A stretch of 64,000 bases of DNA from Actinacidiphila cocklensis (GTDB taxonomy: Bacteria; Actinomycetota; Actinomycetes; Streptomycetales; Streptomycetaceae). A program made the position numbers and the translations under genes. Shown piece by piece: positions 45,571 to 53,805 of the stretch. The DNA is taken from contig NZ_CAJSLV010000048.1 of assembly GCF_907177275.1 (NCBI RefSeq), positions 269,476-333,475 of the forward strand, written 5' to 3'. The notes beneath the pieces are model-generated. The model saw only the letters and a program-made list of their open reading frames with translations, had not been told where the DNA came from and did not search any database. Every line of letters begins with the position of its first letter. Positions within the stretch are counted from its first letter, which is position 1.

Positions 45571-46416
45571 TCAGCTGACGTGCCGGACGTATCTTTCGGC
45601 GATCTCCGCCAGGACCTCGGCCCCGTCCCGCGCCCACAGCGCGGGGTTGAAGATCTCCACCTCGATGGCCCCCTCGTAGCCGGCCGCATCGACCCGCCGG
45701 CGCCATTCGCGCAGGTCGATACAGCCGTCGCCGAGCTGACCGCGGCCCAGCAGCACGCCCTCGGGCAGCGGTGTGACCCAGTCGGCCAGCTGGAAGGCGG
45801 CGATCCTGCCGCCCGCGCCGGCTCGCGCGGTGTGCGCGGGCGCCAGGTCGTCCCACCACAGGTGGTAGGTGTCCACGACGACGCCGACCTGCTCCGGCGG
45901 GAAACGCTCGGCAATGTCCAGCGCCTGACCGAGCGTGGAGATCACGCACCGGTCGGACGCGTACATCGGGTGCAGCGGCTCGATCGCCAGCCGCACCCCC
46001 CGTTCGGCTGCGTACGGAGCCAGCACCGCGAGCGCGTCGGCGACCCGCTCGCGGGCCGCGGCGATGTCCCGGTCGCCGGCCGGCAGACCGCCGGAGACCA
46101 GGACCAGGGTGCCGGTCGCCAGTTCCGCCGCCTCGTCGATCGCCGCACGGTTGTCGTCGAGCGCCCGGGCACGCAGTTCCGGGTCCGCCACGGTGAAGAA
46201 GCCGCCGCGGCACAGGGAGGTCACGGTGAGCCCGCTGTCCCGCATCAGGCGCGCGGCTCTTTCCACGCCGTACTCCTGTACAGGCGCCCGCCACAGGCCG
46301 ACGGAGCCGATACCGGCGGCCGCGCATCCGGCGGCCAGTTCGGGCAGCGACCACTGCTTGACGGTCTCCTGGTTGATGCTCAGCCGCTTGAGGTCCCGTG
46401 GCGCGATACCGGTCAT
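45571..46416 (-). CDS. Sugar phosphate isomerase/epimerase, TIM barrel (AP endonuclease 2-like)
   Basis: TIM-barrel protein of 281 residues of the xylose isomerase-like/IolE-IolI superfamily. Metal-binding acidic and His residues of the family lie in LAIEPLHPMYAS (Glu), VGVVVDTYHLWWD (Asp, His), IAAFQLADWV and AIEVEIFN (Glu). It would interconvert or dehydrate a keto-sugar or inositol derivative in the cytoplasm. ATG 46416 overlaps the stop of the DUF993 gene as ATGA, so it is the third and last gene of the LacI-controlled operon. The substrate is unknown; neighbours suggest oxidation by the Gfo/Idh enzyme first. Confidence 0.88.
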   Translation of the reverse strand: MTGIAPRDLKRLSINQETVKQWSLPELAAGCAAAGIGSVGLWRAPVQEYGVERAARLMRDSGLTVTSLCRGGFFTVADPELRARALDDNRAAIDEAAELATGTLVLVSGGLPAGDRDIAAARERVADALAVLAPYAAERGVRLAIEPLHPMYASDRCVISTLGQALDIAERFPPEQVGVVVDTYHLWWDDLAPAHTARAGAGGRIAAFQLADWVTPLPEGVLLGRGQLGDGCIDLREWRRRVDAAGYEGAIEVEIFNPALWARDGAEVLAEIAERYVRHVS

Positions 46417-47567
46417 GCGTCCACTCCGTGCAGGGTCAGCAGCCCGCGCATCCGGGCCTCGGCGAGTGCCGGGTCGGGGAAGAGCCCGACCCGGTCGGCC
46501 AGTTCGTACGCCCGCGCCAGGTGCGGCAGCGAGCGCGCCGACTGCAGCCCGCCGACCATGGTGAAGTGCTGCTGATGGCCGGCCAGCCAGGCGAGCAGGA
46601 CGACACCGGTCTTGTAGAAGCGCGTCGGGGCGCAGAACAGATGCCGGGAAAGCTCCACCGTCGGGTCGAGCAGCCGCCGAAAGCCGTCGGTGTCACCGGT
46701 GTCCAGGGTGCTGACCGCCGCGGCGGCCAGCGGCGCGAGCGGGTCGAAGATGCCGAGCAGGGCGTGGCTGAAGCCCTGCGCGTCACCGGCGATCAGTTCC
46801 GGGTAGTTGAAGTCGTCGCCGGTGTAGCAGCGCACCCCGTCGGGCAGCCGGCGCCGCAGTTCCACCTCGCGACGGGCGTCGAGCAGCGAGATCTTCACGC
46901 CGTCCACCTTGTCCGGGTGGGCGGCGATCACGTCGAGGAAGGTCTCGGTGGCCGCGTCGAGGTCGTCGCTGCCCCAGTACCCGGCGAGCGCCGGGTCGAA
47001 CATCGGCCCCAGCCAGTGCAGGATCACCCGATCGGAGGACTGCCGCAGCAGGTGCCCGTAGACCTGCAGGTAGTCCTCGGGACCCTTCGCGATCGACGCC
47101 AGCGCCCGCGAGGCCATCAGCACGGCCTGCGAGCCGGCGGACTCGACCACCGCGAGCTGCTCCTCGTAGGCGGCGGTCACCTCGGCAAGGGAGGCGGCGG
47201 GGCCGGTGAGCTGGTCGGTGCCGACCCCGCAGGCGATCCGGCCTCCGACGGACCGCGCCTCCGCGGACGACCGGCGGATCAGCTCGGCGGCCACCGGCCA
47301 GTCCAGGCCCATACCGCGCTGGGCGGTGTCCATGGCCTCGGCGACGCCGAGTCCGTGCGCCCACAGGTGGCGGCGGAAGGCCAGCGTGGACTCCCAGTCC
47401 ACCGCGGCGGGTTCGTCGGCGGCGGCCCGCAGCGGGTCGGCCACCACATGGGCGGCGGAATACACCACGCGGCTGCGCAGCGGCAGATCCGTGGTCAGGG
47501 CCGCGGATTGCGAACGCGGTACATAGCCGCGCAGTACGCCGGAGGCGTCGGGCAGCTGGATCGTCAC
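46413..47567 (-). CDS. DUF993 / dihydrodipicolinate synthase-like TIM-barrel protein
   Basis: Protein of 384 residues of the DUF993 family, related to class I aldolases of the dihydrodipicolinate synthase type. VVYSAAHVVADPLRA begins the barrel; GVGTDQL, QAVLMASRALAS, VILHWLGPMFDPALAGYWG, DGVKISLLDARREVELRRRLPDGVRCYTGDDFNY (with the probable Schiff-base Lys in DGVKIS) and HQQHFTMVGGL follow. This suggests a retro-aldol or dehydration step on a keto acid sugar derivative (inference). GTG 47567 overlaps the oxidoreductase stop as GTGA, and its own stop overlaps the isomerase start, so the three genes are tightly coupled. The family has no assigned reaction that I know of. Confidence 0.85.
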   Translation of the reverse strand: MTIQLPDASGVLRGYVPRSQSAALTTDLPLRSRVVYSAAHVVADPLRAAADEPAAVDWESTLAFRRHLWAHGLGVAEAMDTAQRGMGLDWPVAAELIRRSSAEARSVGGRIACGVGTDQLTGPAASLAEVTAAYEEQLAVVESAGSQAVLMASRALASIAKGPEDYLQVYGHLLRQSSDRVILHWLGPMFDPALAGYWGSDDLDAATETFLDVIAAHPDKVDGVKISLLDARREVELRRRLPDGVRCYTGDDFNYPELIAGDAQGFSHALLGIFDPLAPLAAAAVSTLDTGDTDGFRRLLDPTVELSRHLFCAPTRFYKTGVVLLAWLAGHQQHFTMVGGLQSARSLPHLARAYELADRVGLFPDPALAEARMRGLLTLHGVDA

Positions 47568-48715
47568 AGGGAAAGCTCCGGAACGTCGAGGCGGCGGCCC
47601 TCGGCGGAGGACCTCAGGCCGAGTTCGGCGAGCTGGACACCGCGGGCGCCGGCGGTCAGGTCCCAGCGCCAGGGTTCGTCCAGGACGACGTGGCGCAGGA
47701 ACAGCTCCCACTGGGCCTTGAAGCCGTTGTCGAACTCCGTGTTGTCCGGGACTTCCTGCCACTGGTCGCGGAAGGCCTCGGTGGCGGGCAGGTCCGGGTT
47801 CCACACCGGCTTGGGCGTCGCCGACCGGTGCTGGACGCGGCAGTTGCGCAGTCCCGCGACAGCGGAGCCGTGCGTGCCGTCCACCTGGAACTCCACCAGC
47901 TCGTCGCGGTTGACGCGGACCGTCCAGGAGGAGTTGATCTGCGCGACGGCGCCGCCGTCCAGCTGGAAGATGCCGTAGGCGGCGTCGTCCGCGGTGGCGT
48001 CGTAGGGCTTGCCGCGCTCGTCCCAGCGCTGCGGCACATGGGTGGTCGCCAGCGCCTGCACCGTACGCACCCGGCTGAAGGTCTCGTGCATGACGTACTC
48101 CCAGTGCGGGAACATGTCCGCGACGATGCCGCCGCCGTCCTCGGCGCGGTAGTTCCACGACGGCCGCTGCGCACTCTGCCAGTCGCCCTCGAAGACCCAA
48201 TAGCCGAACTCGCCGCGGATCGACAGGATCCGGCCGAAGAAGCCGCCGTCGACCAGCCGCTTGAGCTTCTGCAGGCCCGGCAGGAAGAGCTTGTCCTGGA
48301 CGACCCCGTGCTTGACTCCCGCGGCCACCGCGAGCCGGGCGAGTTCCAGGGCGCCGTCCAGCGAGGTGGCGGTGGGCTTCTCGCAGTAGATGTGCTTGCC
48401 CGCCGCGATCGCCCGGCGCACCGCGTCCTCGCGGGCCGAGGTGACCTGGGCGTCGAAGTAGATCTCGACCGAGGGGTCGGCGAGCACCGCGTCCAGGTCG
48501 GTCGACCAGTGCTCGATGCCGTGCTGCTCGGCCATGGCCCGCAGCGCGTGCTCCCGCCTGCCCACCAGGACCGGCTCGGGCCACAGCGTGGTGCCGTCGC
48601 CCAGGTCGAGCCCGCCCTGCTGCTGCAGGCTGAGGATCGAGCGGACCAAGTGCTGCCGGTATCCCATGCGTCCGGTGACGCCGTTCATGGCGATCCGCAC
48701 AGTCCTGCGTGTCAC
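47564..48715 (-). CDS. Gfo/Idh/MocA-family oxidoreductase
   Basis: NAD(P)-dependent sugar or inositol dehydrogenase of 383 residues. The N-terminal Rossmann part is RIAMNGVTGRMGYRQHLV, with EIYFDAQVTSAREDAVRRAIAAGKHIYCEKPTATS giving the family EKP motif (catalytic Lys). The C-terminal alpha/beta domain includes DGGGIVADMFPHWEYVM (His of the active site) and PWRWDLTAGARGVQLAELGL. GTG 48715 with AGAGGA upstream is preferred to an earlier in-frame ATG because it starts the conserved fold. First gene of the operon, divergent from the LacI regulator, with operators at 48806 and 48877. Confidence 0.9.
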   Translation of the reverse strand: MTRRTVRIAMNGVTGRMGYRQHLVRSILSLQQQGGLDLGDGTTLWPEPVLVGRREHALRAMAEQHGIEHWSTDLDAVLADPSVEIYFDAQVTSAREDAVRRAIAAGKHIYCEKPTATSLDGALELARLAVAAGVKHGVVQDKLFLPGLQKLKRLVDGGFFGRILSIRGEFGYWVFEGDWQSAQRPSWNYRAEDGGGIVADMFPHWEYVMHETFSRVRTVQALATTHVPQRWDERGKPYDATADDAAYGIFQLDGGAVAQINSSWTVRVNRDELVEFQVDGTHGSAVAGLRNCRVQHRSATPKPVWNPDLPATEAFRDQWQEVPDNTEFDNGFKAQWELFLRHVVLDEPWRWDLTAGARGVQLAELGLRSSAEGRRLDVPELSL

Positions 48716-48805
48716 GTGGGGGTCCTCTTCTCGTGGTTCGGCGAGGCCCCGGTGTGCGGAGCCCATGGCGGCAAACGGATGGCGAGCGCCGCGACAAGGC
48801 GTACA

Positions 48806-48817
48806 GCAAGCGCTTTC
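48806..48817. promoter_or_regulatory. LacI-type operator 1
   Basis: GCAAGCGCTTTC, built on the perfect palindrome AAGCGCTT. It lies just downstream of the proposed minus-strand promoter, where a bound LacI-family protein would block initiation. It matches operator 2 read in reverse (GCAAGCGCTTAC) in 11 of 12 bases. Confidence 0.75.
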
Positions 48818-48827
48818 TTTCTGCTTC

Positions 48828-48857
48828 ACGCTAACCCGGCGGTCTCACTTCGGGCAA
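48828..48857 (-). promoter_or_regulatory. Probable promoter of the oxidoreductase operon
   Basis: On the minus strand TTGCCC (48852-48857), an 18-bp spacer and TAGCGT (48828-48833) make a fair sigma-70-type promoter. The two operator sites lie on either side of it. Confidence 0.5.
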
Positions 48858-48876
48858 GGGTCGTCCAGGTGGTGGG

Positions 48877-48888
48877 GTAAGCGCTTGC
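48877..48888. promoter_or_regulatory. LacI-type operator 2
   Basis: GTAAGCGCTTGC, again with core AAGCGCTT. Its centre is 71 bp from that of operator 1, close to seven helical turns, so both sites face the same side of the DNA and a repression loop is feasible. It also lies within the upstream region of the regulator gene itself. Confidence 0.75.
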
Positions 48889-48990
48889 TGTCGCTCGGGC
48901 GTACGCTCGCATGACGCCGGACGGCCGGGATGAGAGCATGACCCGCGGAATCCACAGGATCCGCGGAAGACGGAGGAGGACCGCAGCGAG

Positions 48991-50076
48991 ATGGCAGTGA
49001 CACTGGCCGACGTCGCCGCACGCGCCGGGGTGTCGTCCGCCACGGTCTCCCGGGTGCTCAACGGCAACTACCCGGTGGCGGGCAGCACCCGCGAGCGGGT
49101 CCAGCGCGCCGTGGCGGAGCTGGACTACGTCGTCAACGGTCAGGCGCGGGCGCTCGCCGCGGCCACCTCGGACCTGGTCGGCGTGCTCGTCAACGACGTG
49201 GCCGACCCCTTCTTCGGCCTCATCGCCAGCGCGCTGCAGGCGGAGGTCGGCGTGGGCGCGGCCGAGCCCGGCGGCAAGCTGACCGTGGTGTGCAACACCG
49301 GTGGCTCGCCGGAGGCCGAACTGACCTACCTCACCCTGCTGGAGCGCCAGCGGGCCGCAGGAGTGGTGCTGACCGGCGGCGCGGTGGACAGCCCCGCGCA
49401 CAGCGAGGCCGTCACCGCGCGACTCGCCCGGCTTGCCGCCTCCGGCACCCGGATCGTGCTGTGCGGCCGGCCGCCGCTGACCCTGCCGGGCGACAGCGGC
49501 CCGCTGACCACCCTGGCCTTCGACAACCACGGCGGGGCACGGCGGCTGACGGAGCACCTGCTCTCCCTGGGCCACCGCAGGATCGGCTACGTGACGGGTC
49601 CCGCCGAGCGCAGCACCACCGGGCACCGGCTGGCCGGCCACCGGGCCGCACTGGAAGGCCACGGGATGGGGCCTGGCACCGAAGCGGGCGCGGACGCCGA
49701 CCAGCTGATCGTGCACGGCGGCTACGACCGGGACGCCGGCTTCGACGCGACACTCGAACTGCTGCGCAGGGACCTGGGAGTGACGGCGATCGTGGCCGCC
49801 AACGACACCGTCGCGCTCGGCGTGTGCGCCGCGCTGCGCGACCGCGGCCTGAGCATCCCCGGCGACGTGTCGGTGGCCGGCTTCGACGACCTGCCGTTCA
49901 GCGCCGACGCCTCCCCCGCACTGACCACGGTCCGCATCCCCCTTCAGGAGGCCGGTGCCCGGGCCGGCCGGCTGGTGATGGGGCGCATCACCCCGCCGCC
50001 CGGCGGAGTGGCCACGATCACGACGGAGTTGATGGTCCGGGGCTCCACGGCGCCGCCCGCGACCGGCCGCTCCTGA
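48991..50076 (+). CDS. LacI-family transcriptional repressor
   Basis: Sugar-responsive repressor of 361 residues. The N-terminal HTH is TLADVAARAGVSSATVSRVLNGNYPVAGSTRERVQRAVAELDYVVNGQARALA (4-57), including the hinge helix that reads the central CG of LacI operators. The periplasmic-binding-like core has DLVGVLVNDVADPFFGLIA, FDNHGGARRLTEHLLSLGHRRIGYVTG, AIVAANDTVALGVCAALRDRGLSIPGDVSVAGFDDLPFSADASPALTTVRIP. ATG 48991 follows GGAGGAGGACC. It is divergent from the catabolic operon and most likely binds the two AAGCGCTT sites. The inducer is presumably the pathway substrate. Confidence 0.94.
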   Translation: MAVTLADVAARAGVSSATVSRVLNGNYPVAGSTRERVQRAVAELDYVVNGQARALAAATSDLVGVLVNDVADPFFGLIASALQAEVGVGAAEPGGKLTVVCNTGGSPEAELTYLTLLERQRAAGVVLTGGAVDSPAHSEAVTARLARLAASGTRIVLCGRPPLTLPGDSGPLTTLAFDNHGGARRLTEHLLSLGHRRIGYVTGPAERSTTGHRLAGHRAALEGHGMGPGTEAGADADQLIVHGGYDRDAGFDATLELLRRDLGVTAIVAANDTVALGVCAALRDRGLSIPGDVSVAGFDDLPFSADASPALTTVRIPLQEAGARAGRLVMGRITPPPGGVATITTELMVRGSTAPPATGRS

Positions 50077-50079
50077 AAG

Positions 50080-50088
50080 TTATCCACA
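50080..50088. promoter_or_regulatory. DnaA-box-like nonamer
   Basis: Exact TTATCCACA, 4 bp after the LacI stop codon and upstream of the MarR-GNAT gene. A single site without a partner. Confidence 0.3.
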
Positions 50089-50132
50089 GGCTGGAAATCC
50101 CCCTTCCCGCCGGCTCCGGCGCCGACATACCT

Positions 50133-50145
50133 TTGACTCAGGCAA
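50133..50145. promoter_or_regulatory. Possible MarR operator
   Basis: TTGACT-C-AGGCAA, an inverted repeat with one mismatch of the TTGACT/AGTCAA type typical of MarR sites, 32 bp upstream of the MarR-GNAT start. Autoregulation would be expected. Confidence 0.45.
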
Positions 50146-50176
50146 GGATCGGCACACCGCAGAACGGGGGACGGAC

Positions 50177-51097
50177 ATGGCCGTCAGGGAGATCCGCGAG
50201 TTCAACCGCTTCTACACCAACCTCATCGGGGCACTCGACTACAGCCGCCACCTGCACACCCCGTTCACGCTCACCGAGGCGCGGGTGCTGTACGAGCTGG
50301 CGCACAGCCGCCGCACGGACGCCGCCGACCTGCGGGCCGCGCTGTCGCTCGACGCCGGCCACCTCAGCCGGATGCTGGCCGGGTTCGAGCAGAAGCAGCT
50401 GGTGACGCGGGGGCCGTCGGAGAAGGACGCGCGGCGGCAGCGGATAGAGCTGACCGCGCGCGGGCGGGAGGCCGCGAGCCTGCTGGAGGAGCGGTCGCAG
50501 GAGGCCGTGGGCTCGCTCGTCGGCCGGATAGCGCCGGACGACCGGCCCCGGCTGACCGCGGCCATGCGGACCGTGCAGGACATACTGCGCGACGGCCGCC
50601 GGGGCGACTCCGCAGACCGCGTCACCCTGCGCGGGTCGCGCCCGGGCGATCTGGGCTGGGTCGTGGAGCGCAATGCCGCGGTCTACGCGGAGGAGTTCGG
50701 GTGGAACGAGGAGTACGAGGCGCTCGTCGCACGGATCGTCGCGGATTTCGCAGCCACGCACGACGCGGAGCGTGAGGCGGTGTGGATAGCGGAACTGGAC
50801 GGGCACCGGGCCGGCTGCGTGTTCTGCGTGCGCGACGAGGCACCCGGCACCGCGCGGCTGCGGCTGCTGCTCGTCGACCCGGCCGCGCGGGGGCACGGCA
50901 TAGGCAGGCAACTGGTCGACACCTGCATATCCTTCGCCCGATCGGCGGACTACACCGAACTCATGCTGTGGACGAACGACGTCCTCGCCGACGCGCGGTC
51001 GATCTACCAGCGGGCCGGGTTCGAACTCGTCGACAGCCGCCCTCACCACAGCTTCGGGAAGGATCTGGTGGGGCAGGACTGGCGGCTGACGCTGTAG
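50177..51097 (+). CDS. MarR-GNAT fusion protein (regulator plus acetyltransferase)
   Basis: Two-domain protein of 306 residues. The N-terminal MarR winged helix spans about 1-140 (FTLTEARVLYELAHSRRTDAADLRAALSLDAGHLSRMLAGFEQKQLVTRGPSEKDARRQRIELT). The C-terminal GNAT acetyltransferase spans about 150-306, with the acetyl-CoA loop VDPAARGHGIGRQLVD (motif A, R-G-x-G-I-G) and MLWTNDVLADARSIYQRAGFELV (motif B). Such fusions occur in many bacteria; they may acetylate a small molecule and sense it with the other domain. ATG 50177 follows GGGGGACGG. Neighbours give no substrate. Confidence 0.92.
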   Translation: MAVREIREFNRFYTNLIGALDYSRHLHTPFTLTEARVLYELAHSRRTDAADLRAALSLDAGHLSRMLAGFEQKQLVTRGPSEKDARRQRIELTARGREAASLLEERSQEAVGSLVGRIAPDDRPRLTAAMRTVQDILRDGRRGDSADRVTLRGSRPGDLGWVVERNAAVYAEEFGWNEEYEALVARIVADFAATHDAEREAVWIAELDGHRAGCVFCVRDEAPGTARLRLLLVDPAARGHGIGRQLVDTCISFARSADYTELMLWTNDVLADARSIYQRAGFELVDSRPHHSFGKDLVGQDWRLTL

Positions 51098-51151
51098 CCG
51101 GCAGGCCGGTCACCGGGCCCGGCACGCGGCGCGGCGCCAGGTGGATCACGG

Positions 51152-51180
51152 TTGACCTGGTCGGATCGGGTGCCTAGTGT
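51152..51180 (+). promoter_or_regulatory. Strong sigma-70-type promoter giving a leaderless mRNA
   Basis: TTGACC at 51152-51157, a 17-bp spacer and TAGTGT at 51175-51180. The ATG at 51188 is 8 bp after the -10 element, where transcription should start, and no ribosome site lies before it. Leaderless genes are common in actinobacteria. Confidence 0.7.
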
Positions 51181-51187
51181 CCGGCGA

Positions 51188-51985
51188 ATGAGACTTGCCT
51201 TCTCCACCCTCGGTGTTCCGGAACTGCCCGTCGAGCAGGTGGCCCGACTCGCGGCCGACAACGGCTTCCACGGTGTCGAGCTGCGCGCGAGCCCCGAAGG
51301 CCCGGTGCACACCGGGCTGTCCGCGGACGAACGCGCCGATGTGGCGGCGGAGTTCGGCAAGGCAGGGGTCGAGATCCTCACGGTGGCCGGATACGCCAAG
51401 GTCGCCGCCGCCGGGGACGACGAGCCGGTACTCGACGAGATCGGCGAGGCGATGCGGCTGGCCCACGACCTGGGCGCCTCGTTCGTCCGGGTCTTCCCCG
51501 GCGGCGAGGGCCTCGACAGTGACGAGGCGGACGCGCTGGCCGCGCGGCGGCTCGCCGCGGCCGCACCGGTGGCGGAGGACCTGGGGGTGCGGGTGCTGCT
51601 GGAGACCCATGACTCGCACCGCGGCGGAGCGGACGTGGCGCGGGTGCTCGGCCGGGTGGGGCATGTCGGCGCGGGCGGGCTGTGGGACGTCATGCACACC
51701 TGGCTGGCGGGCGAGCAGCCGTCGACGACCTTCCCGGTGCTGGCGCCCTATCTCGGCTACGTCCAGGTCAAGGACATCGCCTCGGCCGGTGACACGGCCC
51801 CGCTGCCGCTGGGGGCCGGGGTGCTGCCGCTGGCGGAGACGATCGAGGTGCTCAGCCGGGCCGACTGGGACGGCTGGCTGTGCTGGGAGTACGAGAAGCG
51901 GTGGTACCCGCAGGCCGCGGAGATGCCGGCGCTGCTGGGGCCGGCCCGGGAGCATCTGGCGCGGCTGCTGACCGAGTCGGCCTGA
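51188..51985 (+). CDS. Sugar phosphate isomerase/epimerase, TIM barrel
   Basis: TIM-barrel protein of 265 residues in the AP endonuclease 2/xylose isomerase-like superfamily. LAFSTLGVPELPVEQVARLAADNGFHGVELR opens the barrel; RVLLETHDSHR (Glu), GGLWDVMHTWLAG (Asp, His), YVQVKDIASAG and GWLCWEYEKRWYP (Glu) hold the likely metal ligands. It is only distantly similar to the isomerase at 45571-46416. The promoter places ATG 51188 at the transcription start, so the in-frame codons further upstream are not used. It precedes a LysR gene; pathway unknown. Confidence 0.88.
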   Translation: MRLAFSTLGVPELPVEQVARLAADNGFHGVELRASPEGPVHTGLSADERADVAAEFGKAGVEILTVAGYAKVAAAGDDEPVLDEIGEAMRLAHDLGASFVRVFPGGEGLDSDEADALAARRLAAAAPVAEDLGVRVLLETHDSHRGGADVARVLGRVGHVGAGGLWDVMHTWLAGEQPSTTFPVLAPYLGYVQVKDIASAGDTAPLPLGAGVLPLAETIEVLSRADWDGWLCWEYEKRWYPQAAEMPALLGPAREHLARLLTESA

Positions 51986-52042
51986 CCCGCCGCGGGCGGC
52001 GCGGCAGGCCGGCCGGGGCCGAGGAGGACGGAGGGGGAACGC

Positions 52043-52945
52043 ATGCTGGATCTGGCGCGCCTGAAGGCGCTGCACGCAGTGCACGTCCACGGCTCCATCG
52101 GCGCCGCGGCGACCGCGCTCGGCTACACGCCCTCGGCGGTGTCGCAGCAGATCTCGAAGCTGGAGCGGGAGACGCACACGGTGCTGCTGGAGCGCCAGGG
52201 CCGCGGGGTGGCGCTCACCGACGCCGCGCATCTGCTGGTCTCGACGGCGGAGCAGCTGCTGTCGATCGTGGAGCGGGCGGAGGTGGCGCTCGAGGAGCAG
52301 CGCGGCAGACCGTCGGGGCGGCTGACGGTGGCGGCGTTCCCGACCGCGGCCTGCGGGCTGCTGCCGCCGGTCCTGGCGGAGCTGGCGGCGAAACACCCGT
52401 CGCTCGACCTGCGGCTCATCGAGGTGGACGCTCATCTGTCGGTGGACCTGGTCGCCCGCGGGGTGGTGGATCTGGCGGTGGCGCACGACTGGGACATCGC
52501 CCCGCTGCCGGCGCCCGAGGGAGTGGAGCGGGCGGTCCTCGGTGACGACCGGTGCGACGTGCTGGTGCCCGCCGGGCACCGGCTGGCGGACCGGGACGGG
52601 CTGCTGCGGTCGGACGTGGCACGGGAGCGGTGGATCTGCCAGCCGCCGGGCTCGGTGTGCCACGACTGGCTGGTCAGGACGCTGCGGGAGGCGGGGACCG
52701 AGCCCGACATGGCCTACCAGGTCGGCGAGTACGGCACCCAGGTGGCGCTGGTCGAGGCCGGTGTCGGCATCGCGCTGGTGCCCAGGCTCGGCCGCGGGGA
52801 GATACCCGCGGGGGTGCGGGTGCTGAGGCTGGAACCGGCCCCCGTGCGGCGGCTGTACGCGCTGTGGCGGGCGGGCGCGTCGCGCAGGCCGTCGATCGGG
52901 GTGGCGGTGGACACGTTGCGGGCGCACTGGCCGGCTGCGCGCTGA
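52043..52945 (+). CDS. LysR-family transcriptional regulator
   Basis: Regulator of 300 residues. N-terminal HTH: LARLKALHAVHVHGSIGAAATALGYTPSAVSQQISKLERETHTVLLERQGRGVALTDAAHLL (4-65). The C-terminal effector domain has the periplasmic-binding type II fold (GRLTVAAFPTAACGLLPPVLAELAAKHPSLDLRLIE...). ATG 52043 has GGAGGGGG upstream. It follows the isomerase gene by 57 bp in the same direction, which is unusual since LysR genes are often divergent from their targets. Target and ligand unknown. Confidence 0.92.
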   Translation: MLDLARLKALHAVHVHGSIGAAATALGYTPSAVSQQISKLERETHTVLLERQGRGVALTDAAHLLVSTAEQLLSIVERAEVALEEQRGRPSGRLTVAAFPTAACGLLPPVLAELAAKHPSLDLRLIEVDAHLSVDLVARGVVDLAVAHDWDIAPLPAPEGVERAVLGDDRCDVLVPAGHRLADRDGLLRSDVARERWICQPPGSVCHDWLVRTLREAGTEPDMAYQVGEYGTQVALVEAGVGIALVPRLGRGEIPAGVRVLRLEPAPVRRLYALWRAGASRRPSIGVAVDTLRAHWPAAR

Positions 52946-53105
52946 ACGGGCCAGGGCGGCCGATGATCGGAGCATGCGTTCAGCTCGCCGCACCGGGTGC
53001 GGCAATCGCGACTACGGGCCGCCGGGCCGCGGCAGGAGTTGCCCGGGCCTGACGGCGTCCTGCGGGCGTACGGAACCGCTGCGGGCCGGTGGCCGTCCCA
53101 TTGGC

Positions 53106-53648
53106 ATGGGGCTGACGACGGCAGTGCGCAGGGCGGTTACGGGCACGACTCTGGCCGCGGCGCTCGCGGTGCTGGGCACCGGGTGCGGTGGGCAGGACGG
53201 CACGGGCGGGCAGGACGGAGCGCCCGCTTCCACGCCGGGTTCGGCGACGGTGTCCCGCACTCCCGGACCGGGCGGCGGGGGCACGGCGGACCGGGTGGTC
53301 TACTTCTCCGCGGCGCCGAAGGGTCCCCTGGACGGTCACCAGGTGCTGCACGACCAGGCCGAAGTCGACCGGTACGCAGCGCAGTTCGCGGAGCGGGACC
53401 CGCAGGCGCGTACGCGGATCGAGGACGCCGGGCGTACCACCGACTTCACCAGTGAGGTGCTGGTCGGCTGGACGGCGACGACCGGGTGCAGCGCGGCCAC
53501 CTCGGCGGCGCTCACCGTGTCGGGCGATCGGCTCGGACTGCAGGTCAGCCAGCCGAAACCGCCCCCGGAGTGCGTGGCGGCCTTCCGCGTCTCGGTGGTC
53601 TTCCAGGTGGCGCGGGAGCGCATACCGGCGCAGCCCGTCTTCGGCTGA
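53106..53648 (+). CDS. Secreted lipoprotein of unknown function
   Basis: Protein of 180 residues starting MGLTTAVRRAVTGTTL. A lipoprotein signal ends in the lipobox LGTGC near residue 27, followed by a Gly/Ser/Pro-rich linker. The folded part (about 65-180) contains DRVVYFSAAPKGPLDGHQVL, DFTSEVLVGWTATTGCSAATSAALTVSGDRLGLQVSQPKPPPECVAAFRVSVVFQV, with two Cys that may form a disulfide and a protease-inhibitor-like beta pattern. I do not recognise the family. ATG 53106 is chosen because the signal peptide starts there; an open frame extends further upstream. Confidence 0.75.
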   Translation: MGLTTAVRRAVTGTTLAAALAVLGTGCGGQDGTGGQDGAPASTPGSATVSRTPGPGGGGTADRVVYFSAAPKGPLDGHQVLHDQAEVDRYAAQFAERDPQARTRIEDAGRTTDFTSEVLVGWTATTGCSAATSAALTVSGDRLGLQVSQPKPPPECVAAFRVSVVFQVARERIPAQPVFG

Positions 53649-53717
53649 CGGCCCGTCGGCTGCCGAGCGGAACCGCCGGCACCGCAACACGGCTCGCGCG
53701 AAGGTTCGACCAGGCCA

Positions 53718-53746
53718 TTGACTGGCGAAAACTTCCACGCTATCCG
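53718..53746 (+). promoter_or_regulatory. Promoter of the GH3 gene
   Basis: TTGACT at 53718-53723, a 17-bp spacer and TATCCG at 53741-53746. GAAA-TTAC-TTTC just downstream (53757-53768) is a small inverted repeat that could be an operator. Confidence 0.55.
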
Positions 53747-53805
53747 TGTACAGCTGGAAATTACTTTCACCGCGTGCACTCTCCTCCGCCCAGAAGGAGT
53801 CCGTC

